Positions 1 through 9,497 of a DNA stretch of 33,689 nucleotides are shown piece by piece. Position 1 is the first letter of the stretch. The number at the start of each line of letters is the position of its first letter. This DNA is from Methylobacterium sp. GXS13 (GTDB taxonomy: Bacteria > Pseudomonadota > Alphaproteobacteria > Rhizobiales > Beijerinckiaceae), in NCBI RefSeq assembly GCF_001455965.1, contig NZ_LKKO01000060.1:1-33689 (forward strand). The letters are read 5' to 3'. The position numbers were made by a program, and so were the translations under genes. The notes beneath the pieces were generated by a model. That model had not been told where the DNA came from, ran no database searches, and worked only from the letters and a program-made list of their open reading frames with translations.

Positions 1-950
1 CGCATTCGTCGCTGGGCTATCGGCCGCCCGCGCCGGTCAGCTACCCGAATTTGGCCCTCCGGCTACCCATGGCCGCTACCATGCAGTAACCTCGCAACAG
101 GCTCGGTTCGAAATACCGGTCAGGTCAGGGTGCTGCACCGCGGTGCCGAATCCTTATCATGCGGCAGAACGCCGCTATAGATTTCGGGATGACACGCCCA
201 ATCGATGGATGAACGTGATCGGTCGCAGGCGTCCAGTATGCCTCGAGTTTGTATCTACGTAAGCCGAAAGCGCGGTGCGTGGGCGCGGCAGCGATAGTCC
301 ACGAATCAATGCGGACGAGCGACTTTCGCCGCTCCGCAGCCGTGTATCGGACGTGAGCGGATTTACGCAGAATTTTCACCATAACGACGAGCCGGGCGAT
401 TTCGTTCGATTCCGAGCTATCGTCGTCTCCATTCTGCCTGCGGTCGGGACTGCGCCGGTCCGAAGCCGTAAGCGATCGAGGGTGGCGCCCCGCCGATCCG
501 AGCTTTATCGAGTGTCCGCATCGGCGAGATGACCGCAGTGTTGTACGCCCGTGGTGCCCCAGGAGGCCGTGCACTGAACTTAGTGGCTGGGCCGCGGCCT
601 TCGGCGGCCTGGCTTGCATCTCAGCAATTGAGCGCTGAGCCGCTAAAGTGTCGGTGCGGCAACCCGGAAAACTCGGCCGACCCGAGCGCGATCTGCGCTG
701 ATTTCAGCAGCCGCGCTTCATGCGCGCTCAGCACCGGATCGGGCCGCGGGAGCCGCACGGGACGTTCACGAAGTTCCCGCCGTGCAAGCCACGCGGCGCA
801 GTCGATATCGGGCGTTGTGTCGTTGTCCTGGGGGCTGACAGCACAGCTCTCGACAGCGTCGATTCGGCGATCCTGAAGGATAGACACGGAACCGAAGCGC
901 GGCAGGATAGGATCACAGCCTTGGGAGAGCCGAAGCTCGACGGTGAGAAT
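1..950. other. No confident gene; possible old 3' extension of the neighbouring broken gene
   Basis: I see no recognisable gene here. The only point of note is on the reverse strand. The frame of the Sel1-like protein that ends at the TGA at 951-953 stays open after that stop down to about 621 (roughly 110 codons, including a stretch reading SAHEARLLKSAQIAL). This could be a former C-terminal extension behind a nonsense mutation, a small separate gene starting at a GTG at 887, or chance, since open frames are common in GC-rich DNA. Other open frames here are arginine/serine-rich and look like non-coding translation. Confidence 0.4.
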
Positions 951-3228
951 TCAACGGCTATCGTTAGATTTCTTCGTCCGGGCCACCTCCTGCCGCGATT
1001 CGAGCTCCGTGGCCGTCCTGTACCAGCGCGTGGACTTCTCACGGTCCGTCATGCCGCCGGACCCGTCAAACTTGCCGATCACGCGCTCGTCGAAGGTGCG
1101 TGCGACGCCGCGCGCGCCGCGTGGATCGCCTGCGGACGCCGCGCGCGCAAACGCCTGACGCGCGGCGACGACCTGACCGGAGGCGAGGAGCCGTTCCGCC
1201 GCCGCGTTGGCAGCGTCGAGCCTCGGCGACAGACGCCGCCCGCGATCCGCGGCGCGCCGTCTCGCGCGAGAGGCGCGCGTCTCCACTTCGGAGCCGGCGG
1301 CCCGTGTCGGCGGGGCCGAGGCCGTCGCGCCGTGGTCGACTGCCTCCCGCGGGGCCTCTTTCGCCGGGAGAATCATCCGAGGCAACTGATCGGAGCGCGG
1401 CGTCTGCACGAGATCGGTGCCGGTCGGCGCGACGCCGGCCGTGATCTCAGACGTCAGTTGCGGCGCTTCGCCCATCCCGACCGCCGACGCAGGAGCGGCC
1501 TGCGATGCGGGGTTGGCCGCACTATCGCGTTCCGCGGGGAGTTCCGGTGCGGCCGTGAGAGACGCCGCGCTCGACGGTGAGGCGCTGTCTCGCACCACCG
1601 CCCCGGGCGACTCGACCGGGGCGGGGGAGGCATCCCAGTGGGTCCCCGACCCGCGTCCGGTTCCACCGCCTTCTGGCGCGTCGCGTTCACAGACGGCGTT
1701 GAGGGCGGGATCTGAGCCGCGGCGTCGGTAGAAGGCGCGACGGACGGCGGATTGCGCCCGGAGCCAGCCGCGGTTTGGGAATCGGCCGATTGGATCCTTT
1801 CAACGAGACCCTGCACGACGTGCCGCACGGCCGGTACGCTCACACCCCCGGCGGCGACGGACCCGATTGCCAACCCGGCCGCTACAGCCAGCGCCCGTCG
1901 GCGTTTGTACGTGTCATGCTCAGGCCGGATCTGTTCATCGACCAAACTCTCGCGCCCGGTCGGGACCGAGGGCGCCGTGATTTCGAACGGTATCGCGGGG
2001 AGCCCAGCTGTTCCGCCAGGCGGGTGGGAGCCGGGCCGTTTCTGCGGCGCAGCCTGTGTCCGCGCCGCCGCGAAGCTGTTTGCGAGGTTTCCGACCGGCA
2101 AGTCGGGCGAGAGCGGCGTGGTCCGATGCCGCCGGGGCGCGGCCTCGCCGGAGCGCTCGCCCGACCGGTCAGGCTGAGAACCGCTGATCGGGGCGCCCCC
2201 CCGGGCGGCGGGATCTTCGCTGGTCTCGTTTCGATTGAACGGCCGATCCGAATCGCCCTGCCGAGTGGTGAAGGCGCTAGGGCGAGACGTCGGCTCGGAC
2301 GATGCGCCACCGCCATACCATTCGGCGGTCGGAGCTGCGGGGCCGTCGACCTGATGGGAGGCGTGCTCACGCGGCCGGATGCCGAGCGGAATCGGCGACG
2401 CGAGCGTATCTGTGGGCAAAGGCGTCGAGCCGTAGTCTCGATCACTCGGGGACGCGATCGAATCGGCGGCGTGGCCGTCCGGTTCGGGGTACGGCGCCCG
2501 AAAAACCTCGGGGAGCGCCGTCTCGGAGTGGCGGTCGCCGGTGTGCTCGCGGTCGAGAGTGTCCCGGGACGGCGAGCCTTGACCCTCGAACATGGATTCG
2601 TTCAGTCCACCGGGCGCGCTGTTGTACGAGCTCGATAGCGCCAGGAGATCTCCGGTCGTGCCACCGCAGTCCCGCTCGGCGCCGTGGGCGGACGCGGTCA
2701 GCCGATCTTGCGCGCGGTGGTCCTGGTTCCGGCGGTTCGAGGGGACGCTGGTCGAGAGCGCGCGACCCTGTTCTTCGAACAGGCGAGAATCGCGGTCCAC
2801 GAACTCCGCGTCGGTGTGCCAGCCTCCGCCGCGGTGCGCCCACGATCCCTCCAAGTGTCCGAAGGAGGGCGCGGTCAGGTCATCCCCCTCGTGCCCGAAC
2901 TGAGCGGACGTGGCGAGATCATCGTGAACCTCGGCGTCCTGGCGACGGCCGCGCGCCGCAGGATATCTTCCCCGGCGGGGGCGGGCGGCTCTATCCGCTC
3001 GCCGACAACATCTCGGCGGACGCTTGCGCTCCCCGAGGGAAGAGTGCGTGCGTGAGCACGGTCCTGCGCCTCAGGAACCGTGGTCGACCGCTGGGCGGAC
3101 GGTTCCGGTGCGCGGTAGAACTCTCGGTTGGCCAGACTGCGCGCCGTCCCATCCGACAGCGTGTCCGTCGCGCGCGAATCGGACTCGGCCCCGGTGCCGA
3201 AATCTGTCCTGTCGAGGCCGTGCGGCAT
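951..3228 (-). pseudogene. Membrane protein with disordered N-terminus, one TM helix and Sel1-like C-terminus, broken by two frameshifts
   Basis: Three consecutive reverse-strand frames make one sensible protein of about 760 residues if two single-base shifts are bridged, one between about 2930 and 2990 and one near 1620-1635 beside a G5 run. I start it at ATG 3228, which has a GAGGGA ribosome site nine bases upstream. The first half is low-complexity, rich in R, S, P, D and E, and probably disordered and cytoplasmic. A single hydrophobic helix (ALAVAAGLAIGSVAAGGV) lies near 1850-1905. The C-terminal part has alternating helices with AARQAFARAASAGDPRGAR and a WYRTATEL segment, which fits Sel1/TPR-like repeats. 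This layout is known in Hyphomicrobiales membrane proteins of uncertain role, some linked to EPS. No catalytic motif is visible. Either a decayed gene or a real gene with sequencing errors. Confidence 0.6.
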
Positions 3229-3997
3229 CCTGAACACTCCCTCGGTCTTCGATAGCGTGAACCGTGAGCGCTAAAACCTACCGCATGGCGATAGTCCTGC
3301 GTCGGAATCGGGGCCGGAACTGGACGCGTGCCAAGCCTCCGCTATCTCAGCGACCGCGCTGAGCTCTCGCATCACGGGAGTCGAAACCTTCAAAGTCATG
3401 CCTGTCGAGCGGCAGCTCGGTGGGCGGGCAGCGAACTCGAAGCGCGGTCGAGGCGCAGATTCCCCGTTCCGGCGATGGGCGGTGACGGGTTCGCCCCAAC
3501 CCCCGCACCCCCCCGGGGTATCGGTCGGCGCCGCGGCCCGGGACACACCGAGAAACTGAGCGACTCTCCTGGGGCGCAGCGCTTCGCGGCCCGGCGATCC
3601 GGCCGCCCCGACGGGCCGGGCTATCGCTGCGGAGCCGACGCGCCCTGTACGGTTGTGCGGCGAGGCCAACGCCATAACGGTGTCGGCAGTGGGTTGAGGA
3701 CCGAAGCGGCGACGCGGTGGGGGCTCGTCGGCGCCGTCACGCCGCACCATATCACCGCGGTCTGTGGCGTTGCAGAAGCGGCAGAGCGGCGCCGTTGACG
3801 CGCGAATCGGGGTCGGCGCGGCGGTGAAGCCGTGCGGGTCGGGGTTCACACGGTGAGCCGAAGTCCGGAAAACGGTGGACTGCTCGTCGCGCCGTCCGCG
3901 TGGAATCTGCATCCGTCAGTCGCTCGGGTGACGCGAGACCCGTACGAGACGGCGTGCGCGAGGAACGGTCGCTTCCCAAAACAGCGGGGCTAAGACG
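3229..3997. other. Intergenic region between divergent genes; nothing recognised
   Basis: This 770-base spacer separates the reverse Sel1-like gene from the forward GH16 gene, so promoters for both should lie here. I could not pick a convincing -35/-10 pair. A 213-codon reverse frame (3271-3912) is Pro/Arg/Ala-rich, matches no family I know and reads like non-coding GC-rich DNA. Confidence 0.4.
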
Positions 3998-4897
3998 ATG
4001 ACGAGGACTGTATCTGGACGGGCGCGCGGGATCTCCCGCGCCGGTGTGATGCTCTGCTGTTTGACCGGGGCGACCCTGGTGCTGGTCAGTCGGACCGCCG
4101 CGAGCGCGGACGGGAATAAGCTCGACATTTGCGCGTACGCCCCGGCCTTCGACGAAGACTTCAACCGCCTCAGCGTCTCCCGGTCGAACGCCGAGACCGC
4201 GCGCTGGACGGCGCACACGCCCTGGAACGGCGATTTCGGCGATGCCAGGTTCATCGACCCGACCGACGATCAGGCGGAGGGGCATTGGAGCGGCCCGTTC
4301 ATGGTTCGGAACGGCGTGCTCACGATCGAGGCGCGCGAGCACGATAACGGGAAGTGGACCTCGGGCCTGCTGGCCTCCACGGACCCGACCACCGCCGGGT
4401 ACGCTCAGACTTACGGCTACTTCGAGACCCGGATGAAGTTGCCGGACGGACCGGGGGTCTGGCCGGCGTTCTGGCTCGCTACGAACAAGAAGAAGGACGA
4501 CGGCCCGAGCGTGGAGATCGACGTCCTCGAATATTACGGCAAAGCGCCGGGCAGCTTCGAGTCGACCGTCCACGTATGGAACAAGGGACCCAAACGCGAG
4601 CACGCGTTCCAGCAGGTCACCACCCGCGTCCCCGAGGGGACGTTGAGCTCGGATTTTCACCGCTACGGCGTCGACGTCGCGCCCGACTGGACGACGTTCT
4701 ACCTCGACCGCCGCGAGGTTGGCCGTTTTCCAACGCCGCCGGAGCACGACAGGCCGCTCACGATCTTGCTGAATCTCGCCCTCGGGTCGGGCTGGCCGAT
4801 CGACCAAACCAAGAATCCCTCACACCTTCTGGTGGATTACGTCCGGGCCTACACGAAGCTTAAGGCCGGCCCGGCTAAGGAATGTACCGATCACTGA
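3998..4897 (+). CDS. Secreted glycoside hydrolase family 16 (beta-bulge type)
   Basis: Predicted endo-acting beta-glycanase of 299 residues. Residues 1-37 form a signal peptide (basic start, hydrophobic LCCLTGATLVLV, cleavage probably after ASA), so it should act in the periplasm or outside. The GH16 jelly-roll covers about 45-285. The active-site strand VEIDVLEYYG gives E173 (nucleophile), D175 and E178 (acid/base) in the EXDXXE spacing. YGYFETRMKLPDGPGVWPAFWL is the conserved strand pair before it. ExoK/ExsH-type GH16 enzymes in rhizobial EPS clusters cut nascent EPS, so a trimming role on the polymer made here is likely but inferred. A second GH16 lies at 30860-31777 with a different active-site spacing. 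The ATG start has only a weak ribosome site. It precedes the GT32 gene by 126 bases on the same strand. Confidence 0.9.
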   Translation: MTRTVSGRARGISRAGVMLCCLTGATLVLVSRTAASADGNKLDICAYAPAFDEDFNRLSVSRSNAETARWTAHTPWNGDFGDARFIDPTDDQAEGHWSGPFMVRNGVLTIEAREHDNGKWTSGLLASTDPTTAGYAQTYGYFETRMKLPDGPGVWPAFWLATNKKKDDGPSVEIDVLEYYGKAPGSFESTVHVWNKGPKREHAFQQVTTRVPEGTLSSDFHRYGVDVAPDWTTFYLDRREVGRFPTPPEHDRPLTILLNLALGSGWPIDQTKNPSHLLVDYVRAYTKLKAGPAKECTDH

Positions 4898-5023
4898 TGA
4901 CGGCGCCCGCACCGTCGCCCGGGGATCGGCAGGCGCGGCGATCGCACCAGCGGGGCTCGTCCTGCTGCCGCGATCGGTGGCCGCAAACCCGGCCGAGGTT
5001 CTGGCTCACTGATGAAGGTGCCG

Positions 5024-5764
5024 ATGCCCATCCCGAAAAAGCTCCACTACGTTTGGCTCGGCGGCCGGCCGCTCCCGAAGCATTTCGCGCGCTACGTGGC
5101 TGGGTGGACGCGGCAAAATCCGACTTTCGAGATCCTGCGCTGGGATGAGAGCAACATCGATTGGACTTGCGCTTACACCCGTGCCGCCCACGAGGCAGGA
5201 GCTTGGGCGAAGCTCTCGGACCTGGTTCGCCTGCGGGCGGTCTACGAGCACGGTGGCATCTACTTGGACACTGATGTCGAGCTGGTCCGACCGCTTGATC
5301 CGCTGCTGGAGAACCAGTGCTTCTTCGCCTACCAGAGCGTGCGCGAGGAGGATGAGCCCATCTGCAACGCAGTGTTCGGCGCCGCACCGCGCGACCCGTT
5401 CCTGCGCGCGATCCTCAACCGATTCCCAATCGAGCTCCGCGAAAACTTCAACACCACCGGGACCGGCCCGGAGATCGTCAGCGCGCTCCTCCGCGAGATG
5501 GGCCTCCCGAGGTGCCCCGACGCGCTCACGCGAGTCGGGAACGTTACGGTCTACCCCCGGGCGTCTTTCTATCCCTATCACTGGACCGAGGATTTCGAGC
5601 GCTCCTGCATCACGCCGGATACCTACGGCGTTCACCACTGGGACATGAGTTGGCACGGCGACAAGTCGATCCTGCGCGGCTTGATCAAGGGCCAGCTCAA
5701 GCGCTTCCCGGCCATCCACCGGGGGGTGAGGCGGGCCTACAGGCGGCTCGGGCTGGGAGGCTGA
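5024..5764 (+). CDS. GT32-type glycosyltransferase (DXD sugar-binding region)
   Basis: Predicted nucleotide-sugar-dependent glycosyltransferase of 246 residues, cytoplasmic or membrane-associated. It opens with PIPKKLHYVWLGG, the usual first strand of this family, which supports the start at ATG 5024; a GAAGG ribosome site at 5014-5018 lies five bases upstream, whereas the ATG at 5012 has none close by. The central motif AKLSDLVRLRAVYEHGGIYLDTDVE is the diagnostic DXD region, with D82 and D84 expected to hold the metal and sugar nucleotide. The C-terminal HHWDMSW segment is also typical. The family includes capsular and LPS transferases that add hexoses or amino sugars; donor and acceptor cannot be read from sequence. 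It presumably builds a side chain or backbone step of the EPS repeat unit. Confidence 0.88.
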   Translation: MPIPKKLHYVWLGGRPLPKHFARYVAGWTRQNPTFEILRWDESNIDWTCAYTRAAHEAGAWAKLSDLVRLRAVYEHGGIYLDTDVELVRPLDPLLENQCFFAYQSVREEDEPICNAVFGAAPRDPFLRAILNRFPIELRENFNTTGTGPEIVSALLREMGLPRCPDALTRVGNVTVYPRASFYPYHWTEDFERSCITPDTYGVHHWDMSWHGDKSILRGLIKGQLKRFPAIHRGVRRAYRRLGLGG

Positions 5765-6181
5765 GCCCCGCGGCATTTTCGCCTGCGTTCGGCGTGCAGG
5801 GGCCGGTCGCCCGACCGGGAAACGGGGCCGTGTCGTGGTCGGATCGCTTGCAGGCTGCATCCAGGGGCGATGATCACCATGGTTTGCCACGAACCGCACC
5901 GGAACGCCCGGCGTATCCGGGCTGGCCGAGAGGTCGGAGGGAGGCCCGGTCACACGCTGTCGGGCACGACGCCCGGCCGCCGTCACCGGAGCGTGGCCGC
6001 TTCGGATCCACGACCCTGCGGCCACAGGCATCCGGATCACGCGGGCCTCGCGGCGATCCGGAATTTACCGCGACGCACAAATCCCGGGTGTTGACGGGGC
6101 GGACCAGGCTCAAGCCCTAGTTCGGTCACCAATCATCGTGTAATAACCCGCTTTAGGTGACCGGCGTCGGTAGGCGATTTG
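5765..6181. other. Intergenic region upstream of the exoF-like gene
   Basis: This 417-base gap has no gene I can support. A forward frame crossing it (5512-6120) is a shadow of the GT32 gene that runs on by chance. The end next to the exoF-like gene carries an inverted repeat, listed separately. Confidence 0.5.
6123..6163. promoter_or_regulatory. Inverted repeat CGGTCACC-N25-GGTGACCG upstream of the exoF-like gene
   Basis: Two perfect 8-base arms (6123-6130 and 6156-6163) are separated by 25 AT-richer bases and end 18 bases before the start codon. The spacing could suit a dimeric regulator, or the arms could form a hairpin in the leader RNA. No matching second copy was noticed elsewhere in the window. 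Function is inferred only from position and symmetry. Confidence 0.35.
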
Positions 6182-7525
6182 ATGAAGTGCGATTATGCGA
6201 GATCGCTACGCAGTTTTTCCGTGATCAGATTGCTCGTTGCGACGCTCTTGTGCTCGCTCCCGATCGTCGCTGAAGCCGCCGAGTATAAGCTCGGTCCCGA
6301 CGATAAGGTGCGGGTTAAGGTCTACGAGTGGCGGCCATCGCGCGGTGAGCCTTATGAATGGGCGCCGCTCAACGCCGAATTCACGGTCAATTCGGACGGG
6401 ATGCTGTCGCTGCCGCTCGTGGGCGATATCACGGTGGCCACCCTGTCGCCGCAACAGGTCGGTGCGCAGATCTCCGACCTCATGCAGCAGAAGATGGGGC
6501 TGGTCAGCCGGCCGACCGCGTCCGTTGAGGTGACCCGCTACCGTCCGTTCTACATCAGCGGGTACATCGCGAACCCTGGCGAGTTTCCGTTCCGGCCCGG
6601 TCTTACGGTCGCGAAGGCGTTCGCCGTTGCCGGAGGTATCTACCGGGCGACTGGCGGTTCCGCGGCGGGCTTCCTCAAGGACGCCATCGTGACTCGGGGC
6701 GACCTTCGCGTGATGACGAGCGAGCGCGACGGGCTGTTGGCGAAGAAGGCCCGTATCGAGGCTGAAGTCTCTGACGATCCGAAGATCGACTTCCCGGCCG
6801 ACCTCACGCGCAAGGATGCCGCACCGAAGGTTGGCGAGAGCTTAAAGCAGGAGAAGATGATCTTCGATTTCCGCAAGAGTGCGGTCAAGTCGAAGGTGGA
6901 CAGCCTCGGCCAAGAGAAAAACATGCTCGCCCAAGAGATTATGGCGCTCAACGCGAAAGACGCCAGCCTGAACAAGCAGTTGGATTTGGCGAATGCCGAG
7001 CGACAGAACGTCCGGTCGCTCGCCGACCGCGGTCTGGCGATCACGACCCGGCAGCTCGCCGTCGAGCAATCCGTCGCTCAACTCGAATCCAACCGGCTCG
7101 ATATCCAGGTGGCGCGGTTCAAGGCCGAGCAGGATCGCACGAAGATCGATCGCGATATCGTGGTGCTTCAGGACCAGCGACGCGCCGACATGCTCCTCGA
7201 ACTTCGCCAGGTCGAAACGCGGATCGCCGAGCTGACCGAGCGAATCGCGACGACGCAGCGGCTCGCAGCGCAGGCCGAGTCGATGAGCTCTCAGGATGTC
7301 TCTGATACCGAGCGACTCGCCGAGATAACTCCGACCTTCGTGATTACGCGACTGACCGATAAGGGCTCCGAGGATATCCAAGCCGATCGAGCCACTGCGG
7401 TCGAGCCGGGCGACGTCGTCAACGTCATCCGACCTGAGACGAGGTCGGCGCCGGATGTCGGCGCGCCGGCCGGCCGATCTGCGGGTCGCGTCAAGAACAG
7501 CGGCACCTCAGTCGCCCGAGAATGA
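6182..7525 (+). CDS. exoF-like: ExoF/Wza-like polysaccharide export protein with long coiled coil
   Basis: Predicted periplasmic/outer-membrane polysaccharide export protein of 447 residues. A signal peptide covers about 1-33 (LLVATLLCSLPIVAEAA). The Poly_export domain follows (YKLGPDDKVRVKVYEW ... FTVNSDGMLSLPLVGDI ... RPTASVEV), then an SLBB-like segment (YISGYIANPGEFPFRPGLT). Residues about 185-375 are a long charged coiled coil, and a final beta segment (TPTFVITRL ... VEPGDVVNVI) closes the fold. This long-coil form matches ExoF of rhizobial EPS systems better than the shorter Wza. Its expected role is to link the inner-membrane Wzz/Wzy machinery to the outer membrane. I prefer ATG 6182 over TTG 6179. 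It stands alone, with gaps of about 0.4 and 0.6 kb on either side. Confidence 0.88.
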   Translation: MKCDYARSLRSFSVIRLLVATLLCSLPIVAEAAEYKLGPDDKVRVKVYEWRPSRGEPYEWAPLNAEFTVNSDGMLSLPLVGDITVATLSPQQVGAQISDLMQQKMGLVSRPTASVEVTRYRPFYISGYIANPGEFPFRPGLTVAKAFAVAGGIYRATGGSAAGFLKDAIVTRGDLRVMTSERDGLLAKKARIEAEVSDDPKIDFPADLTRKDAAPKVGESLKQEKMIFDFRKSAVKSKVDSLGQEKNMLAQEIMALNAKDASLNKQLDLANAERQNVRSLADRGLAITTRQLAVEQSVAQLESNRLDIQVARFKAEQDRTKIDRDIVVLQDQRRADMLLELRQVETRIAELTERIATTQRLAAQAESMSSQDVSDTERLAEITPTFVITRLTDKGSEDIQADRATAVEPGDVVNVIRPETRSAPDVGAPAGRSAGRVKNSGTSVARE

Positions 7526-7540
7526 CCCGGTGCCGTTCGG

Positions 7541-7560
7541 CTCGCGCGACGCCGCGCGAG
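7541..7560 (+). terminator. GC hairpin just after the exoF-like gene
   Basis: CTCGCGCG and CGCGCGAG form a perfect 8-base stem with a four-base loop, beginning 15 bases after the stop codon. There is no U-tract, so this is terminator-like or RNA-stabilising rather than a classical intrinsic terminator. Confidence 0.4.
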
Positions 7561-8111
7561 CGCGAGGCGATCGGGCGGGGTGCGTCCCCGCGTAGGGCGA
7601 TGCCGTGGACGTCCGCTGCGTGGTGGCCCAGGTGCTTGTGTACTCTCCGGAACGGGCGCTGCGAGCCAATGGCGGCGGGATCCCCGACGCCTGGGACCCA
7701 GGCGGCATCGGGTTCCCGAAGCGGTGGATCGCGATCGAGCGGCTCAGGGGGGCTGCCTGGCGGTGGCCATCAGTACAGGCGTGATCGGGCCCCGGTCGCC
7801 CTCAAAGCCATCGCGGTGCAAGATGGGAGCCCCGGCCTCGCCTTCGCTCACGACGTCGGCCCGGTGAGGCGACGGCGCGCTGGGTGCGCGCCGACGGTGG
7901 GCATCCAGCGTGACGGTGGGCATCGATCGGTCAGCGAACATCGTTTCGTTGACGGTTCGCGTGCTGCATCCGTTTTGCCCATCGCTCGGCACGGCCACGG
8001 ATGACGGAATCTGTTCGCGTATCCGCCACGCGATGCAACATCGCTCGCGGGCCTGACCCTGTCGGGTCCGCCGCGCCGTGAGAACCCCGCAGCCGCAACG
8101 CTGGAGCCACG
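7561..8111. other. Intergenic region before the wzy-like gene
   Basis: No gene is supported in this 550-base gap. Open frames exist on both strands, but none has a family motif or a good start. It contains a short direct repeat, listed separately. Confidence 0.45.
7893..7924. repeat. Short tandem direct repeat GACGGTGGGCATC, period 19
   Basis: The 13-base unit GACGGTGGGCATC occurs at 7893-7905 and again at 7912-7924. It lies about 190 bases before the wzy-like start. It could be a regulator site pair or a chance slippage product. Confidence 0.4.
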
Positions 8112-9497
8112 ATGACGATACCGATGGCCATCTTCTGGTTGCTGCTGCTGATCAGCCTGTTCAACGATGTCCGGTTCAACTTCTTCCTGTTCTTCGCCGC
8201 GTTGCCCTTCGGCGATCTGAACATCTTGCCCGCAGGCGGGAGCGGCGGGATCAACGTCCTCGCGTCCTCGGCCTGCGCCCTGACGCTCATCCTGCGCGTC
8301 GGGCTGTCGATCTCTATGCCGAAGACGTTCCTCTCCGAGGCGGCCTCGTGCATGGTCGACCCCAAGCGGCTCGGCTTGCTGTTCCTATTTCTGCTCATCA
8401 GCGTGGTGATGACCTTCACGACGACGAGCTTATTCCAGGGAATGATCGACGTAATCAACATCCCGGGCACGATCGATAAGGTCGCGCTGCGCGGGGGGAA
8501 CTACAATCAATGTGTCAACCTGTGCATCAGCTTTGGGACGGTGCTGGTGTTCTTCTTCTTCGCGGCCGACGTGCGGACACGTCGGTATGTCCCAGCGGCG
8601 TTGCTGATCAATGGCTGCGTCCTCGCCGGCACCGGGTTGATCAATCTCGCCGCGGACAACCTCGGCCTGTCCGTGCTGCTGGACGGCTTCCACACGACCA
8701 CATATGTCCGGCTCATCGATGCGGAGGTTCTCGGGGTCCGCCGCCTCGTCGGCTTGATGACCGAGGCGTCCGCTTTCGGCGGCGCCTGCGTCGCGGCTTT
8801 CGTCACGCTGTTCTTCCTGCAATTCGCCCTCGACGGCCGCGCGCGCATCCTCGCCGCTGGCACCTCGGCCCAGTTGTTCGTCATGGCCGTCTTGTCGACC
8901 TCGTCGACGGCCTATGCCGGTCTCGGTTTCTCCGTCGGGTTGATAGGCCTGTATCTCGGGCATCGGGCGCTGTCGCGCGGCCTAATCCAGCGCGTCGATC
9001 TGGTCGGGCCGACTCTCGTGCTGTTGTGCGCCCTGCTGGGGTTCGTCGCGTTCCTGGCGCTCGCCCCGGGCGCTGCGGATTACGCCTCTGCAATGCTGGA
9101 CGCGACTCTGTTCGAGAAGGCGTCGTCGTCCTCATACGTCGAACGCATGCAATGGAACGAGACGGCGGTCGGGGCCTTCCTGGCTTCCGGCGGCCTCGGC
9201 GTCGGGCTGGGGACGACCCGGGCCTCGAACTGGTTCGTCGCGGTGCTGAGCAGCACCGGGATCGCCGGTTTCTGCGCCTTGTTCGCGTTCCTTATCCGGA
9301 TCCTCGTCGTCAGGGCCCCCGTAGATGAATGCGTGGAGCGTCTGATCCTGACCCTGCGTTACACCGTCGTGATCGTGATCTTCGAGAGCGCTCTGGCCGG
9401 GACAAACGCCGATTTCGGCGTCGGCTTTAGCGCGATCATGGGACTGCTCGCGGGCCTTCTAGACGGACAGGCGCACGACAAGCGCTGGTTTGCCTAA
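8112..9497 (+). CDS. wzy-like: Wzy/ExoQ-like polysaccharide polymerase (O-antigen ligase family)
   Basis: Polytopic inner-membrane protein of 461 residues with roughly ten to twelve hydrophobic segments, starting at once with AIFWLLLLISLF and NFFLFFAALPF. The C-terminal half carries the usual pattern of this superfamily: a soluble loop (about residues 325-365, containing SSSSYVERMQWNETAVGAFLASG) followed by GLGVGLGTTRASNWFVAVLSSTG, which resembles the Wzy_C/O-antigen ligase signature. Such proteins join lipid-linked repeat units on the periplasmic face. Low sequence conservation prevents telling polymerase from ligase by eye; the EPS setting favours polymerase. GGAG at 8103-8106 lies five bases before the ATG and fixes the start. 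Neighbours are exoF-like upstream and fkbM-like downstream, both far apart. Confidence 0.82.
   Translation: MTIPMAIFWLLLLISLFNDVRFNFFLFFAALPFGDLNILPAGGSGGINVLASSACALTLILRVGLSISMPKTFLSEAASCMVDPKRLGLLFLFLLISVVMTFTTTSLFQGMIDVINIPGTIDKVALRGGNYNQCVNLCISFGTVLVFFFFAADVRTRRYVPAALLINGCVLAGTGLINLAADNLGLSVLLDGFHTTTYVRLIDAEVLGVRRLVGLMTEASAFGGACVAAFVTLFFLQFALDGRARILAAGTSAQLFVMAVLSTSSTAYAGLGFSVGLIGLYLGHRALSRGLIQRVDLVGPTLVLLCALLGFVAFLALAPGAADYASAMLDATLFEKASSSSYVERMQWNETAVGAFLASGGLGVGLGTTRASNWFVAVLSSTGIAGFCALFAFLIRILVVRAPVDECVERLILTLRYTVVIVIFESALAGTNADFGVGFSAIMGLLAGLLDGQAHDKRWFA

Noticed and set aside
720..1580. Forward open frame of 286 codons
   Set aside because: Arginine-rich translation opposite the Sel1-like gene; no motif.
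3271..3912. Reverse 213-codon frame in the gap before the GH16 gene
   Set aside because: Low-complexity Pro/Arg/Ala composition, no ribosome site, no family resemblance.
3752..4807. Long reverse open frame antisense to the GH16 gene
   Set aside because: It is the complement of a clear GH16 gene; its translation has no motif and reflects GC-rich codon third positions.
5006..6040. Long reverse open frame antisense to the GT32 gene
   Set aside because: Shadow of a well-supported forward gene; no independent signal.
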